This document shows positions 45,209-54,968 of a stretch of 64,000 bases of DNA, in pieces. Source of the DNA: CAYRZL01 sp964428795 (lineage in GTDB: Bacteria; Bacillota; Clostridia; Lachnospirales; Lachnospiraceae). A program made the position numbers and the translations under genes. Location: assembly GCA_964428795.1 (NCBI GenBank), contig CAYRZL010000005.1, positions 1 through 64,000 of the forward strand. The letters run 5' to 3'. Each line of letters opens with the position of its first letter. Positions within the stretch are counted from its first letter, which is position 1. The notes beneath the pieces are model-generated. The model saw only the letters and a program-made list of their open reading frames with translations. It ran no database searches and was not told where the DNA came from.

Positions 45209-47857
45209 TTACCAGCGGTTTTTGATCTTGCTTTGAATCTCGAACAGCTTGTTCATCGCCTCGAGGGGCGTGATATTACTCAGATCCAGATCCCGCAGTT
45301 CATTTATAATGTCATCATCATTTACCGTGTCAAATAGAGAAATCTGTCCCATTTCCAGCTCGCTGGGCTGTTTTTTTTTCTTTTTGGTGCTCTGCTGCTC
45401 CACTTCCAGATTTCTCGTAATACTGCTTAAGTCCGCATCGATCAGCTCCTGGCAAATGACCTTTGCCCGCTCGATGACAGCTTCCGGCACACCTGCCAGC
45501 TTTGCCACCTGTATACCGTAGCTTCGGTCTGCGCCGCCGGGTACGATCTTACGCAGAAAAATAATATCGTCACCCCGCTCTTTTACCGCGATGCAATAAT
45601 TATTTACATTACTCAGCTTGCCTTCCAGCTCTGTCAGCTCATGATAGTGGGTGGCAAATAAGGTTTTTGCCCCAAGTATTTTCGGATCGCTGATATGCTC
45701 CACCACTGCCCATGCAATACTCAGCCCGTCAAAGGTGCTGGTGCCTCTTCCGATCTCATCTAAGATCAGCAGACTGTTCGACGTGGCATTTCTCAGAATA
45801 TTTGCCACCTCCGTCATCTCCACCATAAAGGTGCTCTGACCGGAAGCAAGATCATCGGACGCCCCCACGCGGGTAAAAATCCGGTCGCAGATGCCGATAT
45901 TCGCACTTTCCGCCGGAACAAAGCTGCCGATCTGTGCCATGAGAACAATAAGCGCCGTCTGCCGCATATAAGTGGATTTACCAGCCATATTCGGTCCGGT
46001 GATAATGGAAATACGGTTGTTCCGGTTGTCTAAATAGGTGTCATTCGCCACAAACATGTCGTTTGAGATCATTTTCTCCACCACCGGATGTCTGCCATTC
46101 TTTATATCAATCGTTCCTTTTTCGTTGATCTTCGGCTTGCAGTAATTCCCATTTGAAGCCACCAGCGCAAGTGATGCAAATACATCCACTGCTGCGATAG
46201 CCTTTGCTGTCTGTTGAATACGAATCACCTGGGCGGCTACCCGGTTGCGCAGCTCACAGAACAGATCATATTCCAATGCTACCAGCTTATCCTCCGCTCC
46301 AAGGATCATCTCCTCCAGCTCCTTCAATTCCGGTGTGATAAAACGTTCTGCATTGGTCAGCGTTTGCTTGCGGATATAATCGTCCGGAACCATATCTTTG
46401 TAAGAATTGGTCACCTCAAGATAATAACCGAACACCTTGTTGTATTTGATACGCAGATTTTTGATTCCGGTCCGCTCCCGCTCCTTTTCCTCGATCTGGG
46501 CAAGCCATGTTTTTCCTTCTGTTTTTGCACTCCGCAGACGGTCGATATCCTCGTTATAACCGTCCTTTAATATACCGCCGTCACGAATGGAGATCGGAGG
46601 TTCATCATGGATGGCTGCTGCGATCCATCCGCACACATCCTCCAAGGCATCAATGTCCGCCTCTATATCCTGCAGCAGCGGACTGCTGAAATCTTTCAGT
46701 ATGGTCTTGATATGAGGAAGCATTTCCAGAGAGGACTGAAATGCCAGCATATCTCTCGGATTTGCAGTCTGGTATGTAACCCGGCTGATCAATCGTTCCA
46801 GATCGTATACCGGATTCAGATACTCCCGCAATTCCTCCCTGCCGATCATATTTTTGCAAAGCTCCTGAATTGCCTCCTGCCTTCTTAAAATTTCTGCTTT
46901 ATCTACCAAAGGCTGTTCGATAAAACTGCGCAGCATACGGGCGCCCATGGCAGTCTTTGTCTTATCCAGCACCCAGAGCAGAGAACCACGTTTTTGTTTT
47001 TCGCGCAGTGTCTCCACCAATTCCAGATTACGTCTGGTGGAGCTGTCGATCACCATGTATTTTCCGGTGGCATAAGGCGTCAGCTTCGTCATGTGGCTTA
47101 AGGATGTCTTTTGCGTCTCATACAAATACTTTAACAGCGCACCGGAAGCCAGAATACCGCAGTCATAGTCTTCCAGACCAAGTCCCTGTATATTTGCCAC
47201 ATGGAAATGCTCCGTCAATGTTCTTCTTGCCAGCTCATCCTCAAAATACCAGTTATCAATAGAGTTGACGCATATGTTCAGCCTGCTCTTTAAATCATCC
47301 AGCTTTACGCCGCTGACAAAAAACGCTTCATTGCAGATGATTTCAGATGGTTCGTATTTCTGTATCTCATCCAAAAGCTTGCGCTCGGAATCCAGTTCAC
47401 ATACCATAAACTCACCTGTCGTCACATCTGCAAGAGACACACCGTATTTATCTGCCATATAGACAATACACATGATAAAATTGTTTCTCGTCTCATCCAG
47501 CGCACTTGCGTTCAGGTTTGTTCCCGGGGTTACAATGCGGACGACCTCACGCTTCACCAGCCCTTTTGCCAGCTTCGGATCCTCCACCTGTTCACAGATT
47601 GCCACCTTATAGCCTTTGGATATCAGCTTGTTCAGATAGCCTTCTACCGCATGATAAGGAACCCCGCACATGGGGGCGCGTTCCTCCAGCCCGCAGGCTT
47701 TTCCCGTGAGCGTGATTTCAAGCTCTCTGGATACGGTAATGGCATCATCAAAGAACATTTCATAAAAATCTCCCAGACGATAAAACAGAATACAGTCCCT
47801 GTACTCCTCTTTAGTCTCCATATATTTTTGCATCATTGGTGTTAATTCTGCTGCCAC
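45209..47857 (-). CDS. mutS: DNA mismatch repair protein MutS
   Basis: 882 residues. Mismatch-binding Phe-x-Glu in F-Y-E-M-F near residue 31, clamp and lever domains in the middle, ATPase with G-P-N-M-A-G-K-S-T, S-T-F-M-V-E-M and D-E-I-G-R-G-T-S-T, C-terminal dimerisation segment. Twelve bases upstream of mutL and so co-expressed. Confidence 0.94.
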   Translation of the reverse strand: MAAELTPMMQKYMETKEEYRDCILFYRLGDFYEMFFDDAITVSRELEITLTGKACGLEERAPMCGVPYHAVEGYLNKLISKGYKVAICEQVEDPKLAKGLVKREVVRIVTPGTNLNASALDETRNNFIMCIVYMADKYGVSLADVTTGEFMVCELDSERKLLDEIQKYEPSEIICNEAFFVSGVKLDDLKSRLNICVNSIDNWYFEDELARRTLTEHFHVANIQGLGLEDYDCGILASGALLKYLYETQKTSLSHMTKLTPYATGKYMVIDSSTRRNLELVETLREKQKRGSLLWVLDKTKTAMGARMLRSFIEQPLVDKAEILRRQEAIQELCKNMIGREELREYLNPVYDLERLISRVTYQTANPRDMLAFQSSLEMLPHIKTILKDFSSPLLQDIEADIDALEDVCGWIAAAIHDEPPISIRDGGILKDGYNEDIDRLRSAKTEGKTWLAQIEEKERERTGIKNLRIKYNKVFGYYLEVTNSYKDMVPDDYIRKQTLTNAERFITPELKELEEMILGAEDKLVALEYDLFCELRNRVAAQVIRIQQTAKAIAAVDVFASLALVASNGNYCKPKINEKGTIDIKNGRHPVVEKMISNDMFVANDTYLDNRNNRISIITGPNMAGKSTYMRQTALIVLMAQIGSFVPAESANIGICDRIFTRVGASDDLASGQSTFMVEMTEVANILRNATSNSLLILDEIGRGTSTFDGLSIAWAVVEHISDPKILGAKTLFATHYHELTELEGKLSNVNNYCIAVKERGDDIIFLRKIVPGGADRSYGIQVAKLAGVPEAVIERAKVICQELIDADLSSITRNLEVEQQSTKKKKKQPSELEMGQISLFDTVNDDDIINELRDLDLSNITPLEAMNKLFEIQSKIKNRW

Positions 47858-49488
47858 TTTTGTACACTCCTGTGTTTTTCTATCATTGCCTCAGCAACCT
47901 TTAATCCATCCATGGCTGCCGACATAATGCCCCCGGCATATCCGGCTCCTTCCCCGCATGGATACAAGCCTGCAATTTCACTCTCCATCCCTTCGTTTCT
48001 GAGAATCCGCACCGGAGAGGAGGTGCGTGTCTCCACACCGGAGAGGATCGCATCCTGTCGGTCAAATCCTTCTATCACAAAACCGCACTGATGCATACCT
48101 TCCAGAAATGCCCGATTCAGATTTTCCGGTAAAATTCCTCTCAAATTGGTCCATGTTCCTTTTCCTTTCAGACAGGAAGGAAAAGAACCGCAGGACTTTG
48201 AAGTACGATCCTGTTCAAAATCCCCGAATAGCTGCTGGGGCACACTGCCTGCGCCTGCCTCATATGCTCTATGCTCCAGACTGCGCTGAAATTCCACACC
48301 TGCCAGCACATCCCCGGAATCAAAATCCTCCGGCGAAACGGTAATGATCATGGCGCTGTTTGCATTTGCCGATCCACGGTCATGGTAACTCATGCCATTC
48401 ACCACGCACCGTTCCTCCTCAGAAGATGCATTTACCACATATCCGCCCGGACACATACAAAAGGAATATACACCCCTTCCGTCCGAAGCATGGCTTGTCA
48501 CCTTATAGATCGCCGCCGGCAGATAAGCGCGGTCTGTTGTCCTGAATTGTGCCATCTGAATCATATCCTGAGGATGCTCCACACGAAAGCCAACCGCAAA
48601 GGGCTTTGCTTCCATGGGTATCTGCCGCTGTTTTAACTGCTGAAAGGTGTCTCTGGCACTGTGTCCCGGCGCCAGAACCACTGCATCTGCAGGGAGAAAC
48701 TCATGATCATTGATTATAACTCCCCATAGTGCGGACTCTTTCACGGAAAAATCAGTCACACAGGCATGAAACCGGTATTCTGCTCCCAATTCCGTCATGG
48801 CAGAACGCATCCGCTTCAACACCTGCTTTAAAACATCCGTGCCGATGTGAGGCTTATTCACATACAAAATATCCTCCGGAGCGCCAAACTTTACAAAGGT
48901 CTCAAGCACGAAGCGGCTGCGTCCGTATTTATCCTTTACAAGTGTATTTAACTTTCCGTCAGAAAAGGTTCCGGCTCCTCCCTCTCCAAACTGTACATTG
49001 GAGGAAGTATCCAGTTCTCCCGTATCCCAGAATTTCTCCACATCCGCAGTCCGCTGATCCACATCCGCTCCCCGCTCCAGGATCAAAGGGCAATATCCCT
49101 GCAATGCCAGAACGTAAGCGCAAAACAATCCTGCCGGTCCGCTGCCGATCACCACCGGACGATGCTTCAACGGTATCCTGCCGGGTGGTGGTAACCGGTA
49201 GACTTTTGGCGTCACCAGAGAAATATTTTTATCTCTCAGCCATGGAAATCTGCGTTCTGCGCCCTTTTGTGCCAACTGACACATCCATGCCTCCGTCAGA
49301 CATACGTCTACGGTATATTCGTAATGAATTTCCGCTTTTCTGCGGGCATCGACAGACTGCTTTATGATCTCAACCGACATCATATCCTGACGGGAGACTT
49401 TCAATTTTTTCTGTACTTTTTTCTCTATATCCGACATTTCATGTTTCAGGGGAAATGTCAGATGTGAAATTCTGATTTTTTGTTTCAT
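47842..49488 (-). CDS. FAD-dependent oxidoreductase, COG2509 type
   Basis: 548 residues from ATG 49488 behind AAAGAGG. An N-terminal alpha/beta domain (about 1-85), then dinucleotide-binding V-I-G-S-G-P-A-G-L-F-C-A, L-E-R-G and a C-terminal C-G-E-G-A-G-Y-A-G-G-I that closes the FAD site. Uncharacterised family. Its end overlaps mutS by 16 nt and its start overlaps the second flavoprotein by 4 nt. Confidence 0.82.
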   Translation of the reverse strand: MKQKIRISHLTFPLKHEMSDIEKKVQKKLKVSRQDMMSVEIIKQSVDARRKAEIHYEYTVDVCLTEAWMCQLAQKGAERRFPWLRDKNISLVTPKVYRLPPPGRIPLKHRPVVIGSGPAGLFCAYVLALQGYCPLILERGADVDQRTADVEKFWDTGELDTSSNVQFGEGGAGTFSDGKLNTLVKDKYGRSRFVLETFVKFGAPEDILYVNKPHIGTDVLKQVLKRMRSAMTELGAEYRFHACVTDFSVKESALWGVIINDHEFLPADAVVLAPGHSARDTFQQLKQRQIPMEAKPFAVGFRVEHPQDMIQMAQFRTTDRAYLPAAIYKVTSHASDGRGVYSFCMCPGGYVVNASSEEERCVVNGMSYHDRGSANANSAMIITVSPEDFDSGDVLAGVEFQRSLEHRAYEAGAGSVPQQLFGDFEQDRTSKSCGSFPSCLKGKGTWTNLRGILPENLNRAFLEGMHQCGFVIEGFDRQDAILSGVETRTSSPVRILRNEGMESEIAGLYPCGEGAGYAGGIMSAAMDGLKVAEAMIEKHRSVQKWQQN

Positions 49489-50738
49489 GTTTTCCTCTTT
49501 GCTGTCTTTGCGGCACAGGAGCCTGCCAGATAACCGCTGCTCCATGCCCATTGCAGATTATAACCGCCGCAGATACCGTCCACATCCAGCATCTCTCCGG
49601 CAAAAAACAATCCGGGAACCTGTTTTGATTCCATGGTTTCACTGCAAACCCCGGATACCTCCACCCCTCCTGCACAGACCTGGGCAAAATCAAAAGACTT
49701 TACATCCAGAACGGGAAGTCCGGTTTTCTTTAAAAGCTCAGCCAGCTTTTTTGCCAGTGCCTTCGTGCTGATTCCGCGACATTTTCGCTCACCGGAAATA
49801 TGACATAAGTCTAATAAAGCGAGTATCAGCTTACTGTTCTGCAAACCTACAAGCGTCTCTATAACGGATTCTTTTTCGCAGCGCAGAAAACGGGCATAAA
49901 GCATAACCTTTAACTGCTCCTGCTCATAATCCGGCATAAAATCCAACTGTACAGACACAGCTTTCCTCTGTCCCAACGCCATAGACGCATATCGGCTGAT
50001 CTGAAAGACAGGTATACCCGAAACGCCATAATCTGTAATTTGAAGCTCTCCGGTGTCAGAAGCGATTTTGGCTCCATCTACCAGAAGGCTCACCCTCCCG
50101 CGGCACCGCACACCGGATGCTTTTGTCTGGATGGAGGTTTTTTCTGTAACCAGCGCTGTCAATGCCGGATAAATCTCTGTCACAGTATGCCCAAGCTGCT
50201 TTGCATACAGATAACCGCTTCCGTCACTTCCCGTTTTTTTTGCCGCTTTTCCTCCGCAGGCAAGGATACATGTTCTGCCTTTATATATGCCTTCTTTGGC
50301 GTTCAGTTCAAAATATCCGTTTCCCTCATCTGTTCTATATGTAATACCTCGTATTCCAACATTCTTTTTTATATTTACGCCTCTGCGTAAAAGCTCCAGC
50401 ACAAGAGCGTCCCTGACAGAAGAAGCCTGTCCGCAGGAAGGATAGAGATACCCATCTCTGTTTTTCGGCAAGATACCCAGACATTCAAAAAAACCAATCG
50501 TATCGGAAGGAGAAAACGAAGAAAGTGCCGGCAATACAAAGGCAGGGTCACCGCCTCGATAGCATGCGCCGCCCTGCTCCATGTTTGTATAATTACACTT
50601 TCCATTTCCGGTAGAAAGTATTTTTTTCCCTAACGTATCCGTATGCTCCAGCAGCATCACATGAGCGCCTGCTCTCGCCGCCATAATCGCTGCCATCATA
50701 CCGGATGCACCTGCACCAACTACGATCACATCATTCAT
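49485..50738 (-). CDS. HI0933/YhiN-family flavoprotein
   Basis: 417 residues. FAD-binding V-V-G-A-G-A-S-G-M-M-A-A, G-N-G-K-C-N-Y-T-N (family signature), and C-terminal G-L-F-F-A-G-E-M-L-D-V-D-G-I-C-G-G-Y-N-L-Q-W-A-W in pieces typical of BaiN/YhiN proteins. Gut relatives include the bile-acid reductase BaiN, but most members have no known substrate, and nothing here points to bile acids. Confidence 0.83.
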   Translation of the reverse strand: MNDVIVVGAGASGMMAAIMAARAGAHVMLLEHTDTLGKKILSTGNGKCNYTNMEQGGACYRGGDPAFVLPALSSFSPSDTIGFFECLGILPKNRDGYLYPSCGQASSVRDALVLELLRRGVNIKKNVGIRGITYRTDEGNGYFELNAKEGIYKGRTCILACGGKAAKKTGSDGSGYLYAKQLGHTVTEIYPALTALVTEKTSIQTKASGVRCRGRVSLLVDGAKIASDTGELQITDYGVSGIPVFQISRYASMALGQRKAVSVQLDFMPDYEQEQLKVMLYARFLRCEKESVIETLVGLQNSKLILALLDLCHISGERKCRGISTKALAKKLAELLKKTGLPVLDVKSFDFAQVCAGGVEVSGVCSETMESKQVPGLFFAGEMLDVDGICGGYNLQWAWSSGYLAGSCAAKTAKRKT

Positions 50739-50743
50739 AAATA

Positions 50744-51553
50744 TTATGCATCTCCGTTTTTCTCATCCTCATTGAGATCCCATATATCCTCTGTCGTTTC
50801 ATCTATACTTACATGCTGTTCAGGATCCTTTTCGGTCTGCTCCTGCATGGCATCAGCAGCTTCATCATCATGATGCTCCAATCCTCGCAAGGACTGATAC
50901 TTTTCCTCCGCTTTTTTTGATGCACGCTCCTCAATCTCCTGCTCTTTTTCCCTGACCGCTTTTTCTTTGCGTCTGCGCTCATGTTTAAAAAACAGCCTGA
51001 TGGAAACACCCACATAGCAGGTGCCCACAATTCCAACTGCCCCGTCTGCGATCAATATATAATAGATTGCATCCGGGTATTTATCCAGCCATGTAAAAGG
51101 ATTCAGGATAATCATAAAGGCGGCCGCCACAAATGCAAAAGCAAGAATCAAAAACACGATCCATGCTTTGCTCTCCACACAATGAAGATCGGTGGCATTC
51201 TGCAATTTTATCATGGCACCGAACAGAATACAGATTCCCAAAAATAACGGAAGATATGCGGACAAGACAGAAGCCCGGATCAACACACAGATACCTACAA
51301 GTATGCAGCTAATACCCACCGAAAAACTATAATTTCCAATATTATGATATGCCTGAGATATCAGATATCTCACGATCAGCGCAATACCAAAGATCAGAAG
51401 AATCGCTGCAATGGCATAAAATAAATAGACCAGATTTGCACCGGGCACGAGCAATAAAAGCAGTCCAATCAAAATATATATGATCGAGATAGCAATCACC
51501 ACCCATGTTGTGATCAAAAAACCATGTTTTTCCGACTCTTTTCCTCGGCTCAT
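50744..51553 (-). CDS. DUF308-like multi-helix membrane protein
   Basis: 269 residues from ATG 51553 behind AGGAGG; the open frame runs up to 51649 through a palindromic intergenic region and that part is not credible. Six helices in pairs (about 10-185), as in HdeD/DUF308 proteins, then an Arg/Lys/Glu-rich cytoplasmic tail that may be a coiled coil and an acidic end. Function unknown. Confidence 0.68.
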   Translation of the reverse strand: MSRGKESEKHGFLITTWVVIAISIIYILIGLLLLLVPGANLVYLFYAIAAILLIFGIALIVRYLISQAYHNIGNYSFSVGISCILVGICVLIRASVLSAYLPLFLGICILFGAMIKLQNATDLHCVESKAWIVFLILAFAFVAAAFMIILNPFTWLDKYPDAIYYILIADGAVGIVGTCYVGVSIRLFFKHERRRKEKAVREKEQEIEERASKKAEEKYQSLRGLEHHDDEAADAMQEQTEKDPEQHVSIDETTEDIWDLNEDEKNGDA

Positions 51554-51597
51554 AACCTTTCCTCCTGTCTGACAACGCATTTTTACCAGAGTTATCA

Positions 51598-51680
51598 GAT
51601 CATGAATTTCATTCATGATCGACATTCGCCATTCGCCATGAGTGAGCAAACTCTCTCAGGCTCTCTTGCGCTCATTGTAT
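51598..51680. repeat. Palindromic intergenic element
   Basis: GATCATGAAT-TTC-ATTCATGATC (51598-51620) is a perfect 10-bp hairpin. It is followed by a short duplicated ATTCGCC and a second, imperfect hairpin (ATGAGTGAGCAA near 51638 against TTGCGCTCAT near 51671). No T run, so not an ordinary terminator. Could be a REP-like or small mobile repeat; no second full copy was seen in the window. Confidence 0.45.
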
Positions 51681-51707
51681 CATAACCGAACCCCTATTGC
51701 AACGTTA

Positions 51708-52088
51708 TCAAATGGAATAATTTTCCAGAAAATTGTACAGTGTCTCCAGATTATAAAATACGATTTCCTCCTCTAATCCGGAACGTACTTCCTCCGGAAG
51801 ATTTGTCACCGGTATCCCTGTCTGCATGAAAATATCCTGATCATCATTTTTGTAAACCACCAGATATCCCTTCTCTTCCCGAATCACATATTTTGTTTTT
51901 GAAAACTCCGTCATACTTTCAACCGTAATCAGTCCTTCCACCGGCTCAATCGCGGCTTCCTCCGCCTGAGAATTTTTTACTGTATTCTCATTCCCCGCAT
52001 GTCCCAGAAAGAATCCAAGCAAGAAAGTTGTCAATGCAAGAAATACAGTAGAAAGTAAAAAAATACGAATACTTCTTCCCCGTCTCAT
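51708..52088 (-). CDS. BofC-like membrane-anchored protein
   Basis: 126 residues: helix at 9-29 then an extracytoplasmic part. The last 60 residues follow the BofC C-terminal domain: Y-V-I-R-E-E-K-G-Y-L-V-V-Y near 67, a Q-T-G-I-P-V stretch and a final L-E-T-L-Y-N-F-L-E-N-Y-S. BofC tunes intercompartmental signalling in B. subtilis sporulation. The match is by eye and the BofC N-terminal domain is missing. A TGAATA-N17-AATACTT site upstream resembles a forespore promoter. Confidence 0.55.
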   Translation of the reverse strand: MRRGRSIRIFLLSTVFLALTTFLLGFFLGHAGNENTVKNSQAEEAAIEPVEGLITVESMTEFSKTKYVIREEKGYLVVYKNDDQDIFMQTGIPVTNLPEEVRSGLEEEIVFYNLETLYNFLENYSI

Positions 52089-52116
52089 AATGTTCTCCCT
52101 TTTCCGACGTTTTTAG

Positions 52117-52146
52117 AAGTATTCGCATTTCATTTTGATTTATTCA
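52117..52146 (-). promoter_or_regulatory. Possible sigma-G/sigma-F-type promoter of the BofC-like gene
   Basis: On the minus strand TGAATA (52146-52141), 17 nt, AATACTT (52123-52117). Compared with the B. subtilis sigma-G pattern TGMATA and CATAMTA, the -35 matches fully and the -10 at five of seven positions. The nearest vegetative reading (TTGAAT-N17-GAATAC) has a poor -10. Confidence 0.35.
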
Positions 52147-52151
52147 ATTTC

Positions 52152-53813
52152 TCAAAGTAAATGGAACTTTTTAGCAATTTTTATAATCGTACTGCCCTTC
52201 GGGAAGCTGCGAAGCTCCTCCTCTGTCAGTCCCTTCAAAGCGAGCAGAGCTATAGCATAGACAACGATCGCCACTAAAATGGCAATAATCGTTGCGGCTG
52301 CATTGCTGTGTGTCACCTTATGAAGCGCAAAATATACCAGATAACAGATCACGCCCATAATGACCGAAGATATCAGTGGTATGATAAAATTCCGCCTGAT
52401 CTCCTGCTTGTAACCTGAATATTTTCTTACCGACAGGCCATTTAAAATGCACATAACCAGCGCAAAAAAGGCATTGGCAAGTACAACTGCGTAGATGTGC
52501 AGCTTAAATCCATACATCAATATCAATAGAAATGCGATATGAAGTCCCAATGCGATCAACGCGTTTCGCACCGGAATACGCATCCGGTCAATTCCCTGCA
52601 AAATTGCATTTGACAGGGTGGAAATAGAATAAAAAATAACGGAAATTGATCCAAGCTGCAGACATAATGCTGCCAGCTCAAGCTCCCCTACATGAAACAG
52701 CAGATTGATGATGGGGGAAGCTAATACCGTAATTCCCACCGTACACGGGAACGCAATAACCAGGACAAAACGCATGGCAGCGCCGATTTTTTGTCTGACC
52801 TGGCGTCCATCCCTGTTGGCAAATGCAACCGTAAGACTGGGCACACATGCCGCGCCAACCGCATTGGATATGGCAATCGGTACATTGATCAGCACTTTAT
52901 ATTTTCCGGCATACACGCCCCAGTAATCAGAAACCATGGTTCGGTCATAGCCCTGAGCCAGAGCAACATTCTTAAAGATACCCTGATCGATACTGGAACT
53001 TATGTTGTAAATCGTGGTACTGAGCAGAATCGGAATGATGGTCATGATCAAAACCCATATAATCTGCCTGTAAGACTCCGTGTTCAGATTCCTCTTTGCC
53101 TCTTTTGTGACATATTTTCTCATAACCGGTCGGTACGCTATGTAGACCACAATCATAAAAATCAGTCCTGCTATAGCTCCAACCGTCGTACCGGACGTTG
53201 CCCCGGCAGCAGAATACGCCTCTGTCACAAGACCTTCCGGCATGGAAGAACCAAGCTTTGCCGCATAGGAAACCATAATTGCCGCACCTGCCACACTGAC
53301 AACTGCATGAATGATACCTTCCAGAATCTGAGATATGGCACTTGGCATAGTTGTATTATGTCCCTGGAAGAACCCCCGGAACACACCCATCACCGCAACA
53401 ATGATCAATGCAGGCGCTAACACCCGAAGCGCAATATATGCTTCCGGCGTTTTAAATATTTTATCCGTAATAAGTTCAGCGCCAAAGAAAACCACAAGAA
53501 ATGCAATGATTCCGGTAACAAATGCAAGCATCAAAGCACCGCGGAATACCTTATATGCATTCTGTCTGTTTCCGGTCGCAAGTCTGGCTGATACTACCTT
53601 GGAGACCGCAGTCGGAAGACTGTATGATGATATGATCAGCAGCAGACTGTATATCTCATACGCTGTACTGTAATAATCACATCCCTTATCTCCCAGGATC
53701 GCATTCAGGGGGACACGATAAAACAGTCCGATCACCCGGACGATAATAGATGCGATCGCCAGGATGGAACCCTGTATCAGAAAACCGGAACCGCTGTCTT
53801 TTTTATTTCCCAA
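52152..53813 (-). CDS. SpoVB/MurJ-like polysaccharide (lipid II) flippase
   Basis: 553 residues, 14 helices, MOP-superfamily flippase. Near the start G-S-I-L-A-I-A-S-I-I-V-R-V-I-G-L-F-Y-R-V-P in parts, with the conserved Arg residues of the MurJ cavity; S-S-x-D-Q-G-I-F in the middle. SpoVB acts in spore cortex synthesis, while close paralogues flip lipid II in growing cells; the sequence does not decide between them. Confidence 0.82.
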   Translation of the reverse strand: MGNKKDSGSGFLIQGSILAIASIIVRVIGLFYRVPLNAILGDKGCDYYSTAYEIYSLLLIISSYSLPTAVSKVVSARLATGNRQNAYKVFRGALMLAFVTGIIAFLVVFFGAELITDKIFKTPEAYIALRVLAPALIIVAVMGVFRGFFQGHNTTMPSAISQILEGIIHAVVSVAGAAIMVSYAAKLGSSMPEGLVTEAYSAAGATSGTTVGAIAGLIFMIVVYIAYRPVMRKYVTKEAKRNLNTESYRQIIWVLIMTIIPILLSTTIYNISSSIDQGIFKNVALAQGYDRTMVSDYWGVYAGKYKVLINVPIAISNAVGAACVPSLTVAFANRDGRQVRQKIGAAMRFVLVIAFPCTVGITVLASPIINLLFHVGELELAALCLQLGSISVIFYSISTLSNAILQGIDRMRIPVRNALIALGLHIAFLLILMYGFKLHIYAVVLANAFFALVMCILNGLSVRKYSGYKQEIRRNFIIPLISSVIMGVICYLVYFALHKVTHSNAAATIIAILVAIVVYAIALLALKGLTEEELRSFPKGSTIIKIAKKFHLL

Positions 53814-53843
53814 AAAATCACCTCTTCGTTTGTATCATGTCAC

Positions 53844-54965
53844 CTATTCACCATCAGAGAAGGTCAGATTGTCTGCATAGGAATCCTGAATGATACATAC
53901 CCATGTTTTTCCCTGATTCAGAACGATCTCATCCCCATTTTCATCATAGTATCTGGTGGGTGAAAATTTATCTGTTTTTTCCCATGTAACAGGAATTGCT
54001 TTTCCTCCGGTAAAATACCATCCTCTTCCCGTATCAATGGTGGTAATCTCCAAATATCCGGCTTCACTGTCTATCACGCTCCACTGGCTGATCTGCATGA
54101 TAATATTTGTGACAGCAAGCTGTTCGCCGGTAGCTCCGTCTATATGCTTCGCACCGTATTGATATCGGTAATACAGACCATCTTCCGCATTATACTCAAA
54201 CCACGGTTTGTTTACCAGATATCCCGGATAGATCATAGTTGCATCGGTACCCGCTTCCAGAACAACAGGACTGTCATCCTCAGCAAACCTGTAATGCCCC
54301 GTATAATCCTCCTCATATTCCGTGCGATAGCCTTTCGCATCTACTCCGGCAAGAATACCGTCCGTGCTGGTGAAAGCATTGTGGGGAGACTTGCGGCTGC
54401 TGTCTCTGTAATACATCACAGACTCCACCGAAGAATCCAGTCCGCTTAAGTTATTTACATAGTCCTGACTGAGAAAGCCCTCCGCATAGGATGCCTGACC
54501 ATAATGAGCATACAAAGCGTCAAATTCCAGTGCATACCGCGCATAATACTCACGACAGCTCCGTACAGAACCAATCGCACTCAGATTTGAGTAATCCTGA
54601 TAAATCGGCATCAGTCTGGTAAGAGCACCTTCCACCGGGGCCTCATAGATGACATCTGCCTGTGCAATCCCATACTGGGGCAGCGCATCACTGGTATTGC
54701 CGATCATAACTGCAATCGGTCTTTTTTGGGCAAGCTCTTCATCGATCCATGTTCCGGACAGTAAGCTCTTTGCCTGACCCTCATGGGTATCTGCAATTTC
54801 AATCTCTTCTATCGTTCCCTGCACAACCGGATCTTCTGTTTCACTGACAGAGAGCGATTCCTCCGCTGCCTGCTCCTCCTGCTTTTTGCATCCTGCCGTA
54901 AACAGCGTACAGCATACAAAAAGTGTCAAAACCAAAAACCATTTTGCTGTTTTTTTCTGCTTCAT
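53844..54965 (-). CDS. DUF3048 (YerB-like) lipoprotein
   Basis: 373 residues. Signal peptide with lipobox T-A-G-C, an acidic spacer, then the DUF3048 core: R-P-I-A-V-M-I-G-N, Q-Y-G-I-A-Q-A-D-V-I-Y-E-A-P-V-E-G-A-L-T-R in pieces, S-I-G-S-V-R-S-C-R. The C-terminal part (about 240-370) is the second YerB domain. Function unknown; a cell-wall role has been suggested for the family. Confidence 0.83.
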   Translation of the reverse strand: MKQKKTAKWFLVLTLFVCCTLFTAGCKKQEEQAAEESLSVSETEDPVVQGTIEEIEIADTHEGQAKSLLSGTWIDEELAQKRPIAVMIGNTSDALPQYGIAQADVIYEAPVEGALTRLMPIYQDYSNLSAIGSVRSCREYYARYALEFDALYAHYGQASYAEGFLSQDYVNNLSGLDSSVESVMYYRDSSRKSPHNAFTSTDGILAGVDAKGYRTEYEEDYTGHYRFAEDDSPVVLEAGTDATMIYPGYLVNKPWFEYNAEDGLYYRYQYGAKHIDGATGEQLAVTNIIMQISQWSVIDSEAGYLEITTIDTGRGWYFTGGKAIPVTWEKTDKFSPTRYYDENGDEIVLNQGKTWVCIIQDSYADNLTFSDGE

Positions 54966-54968
54966 AAA

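Noticed and set aside
49485..50738. BaiN, bile-acid reductase
   Set aside because: Only the general HI0933/YhiN family is visible; no other bile-acid genes are near, so the specific name is not supported.
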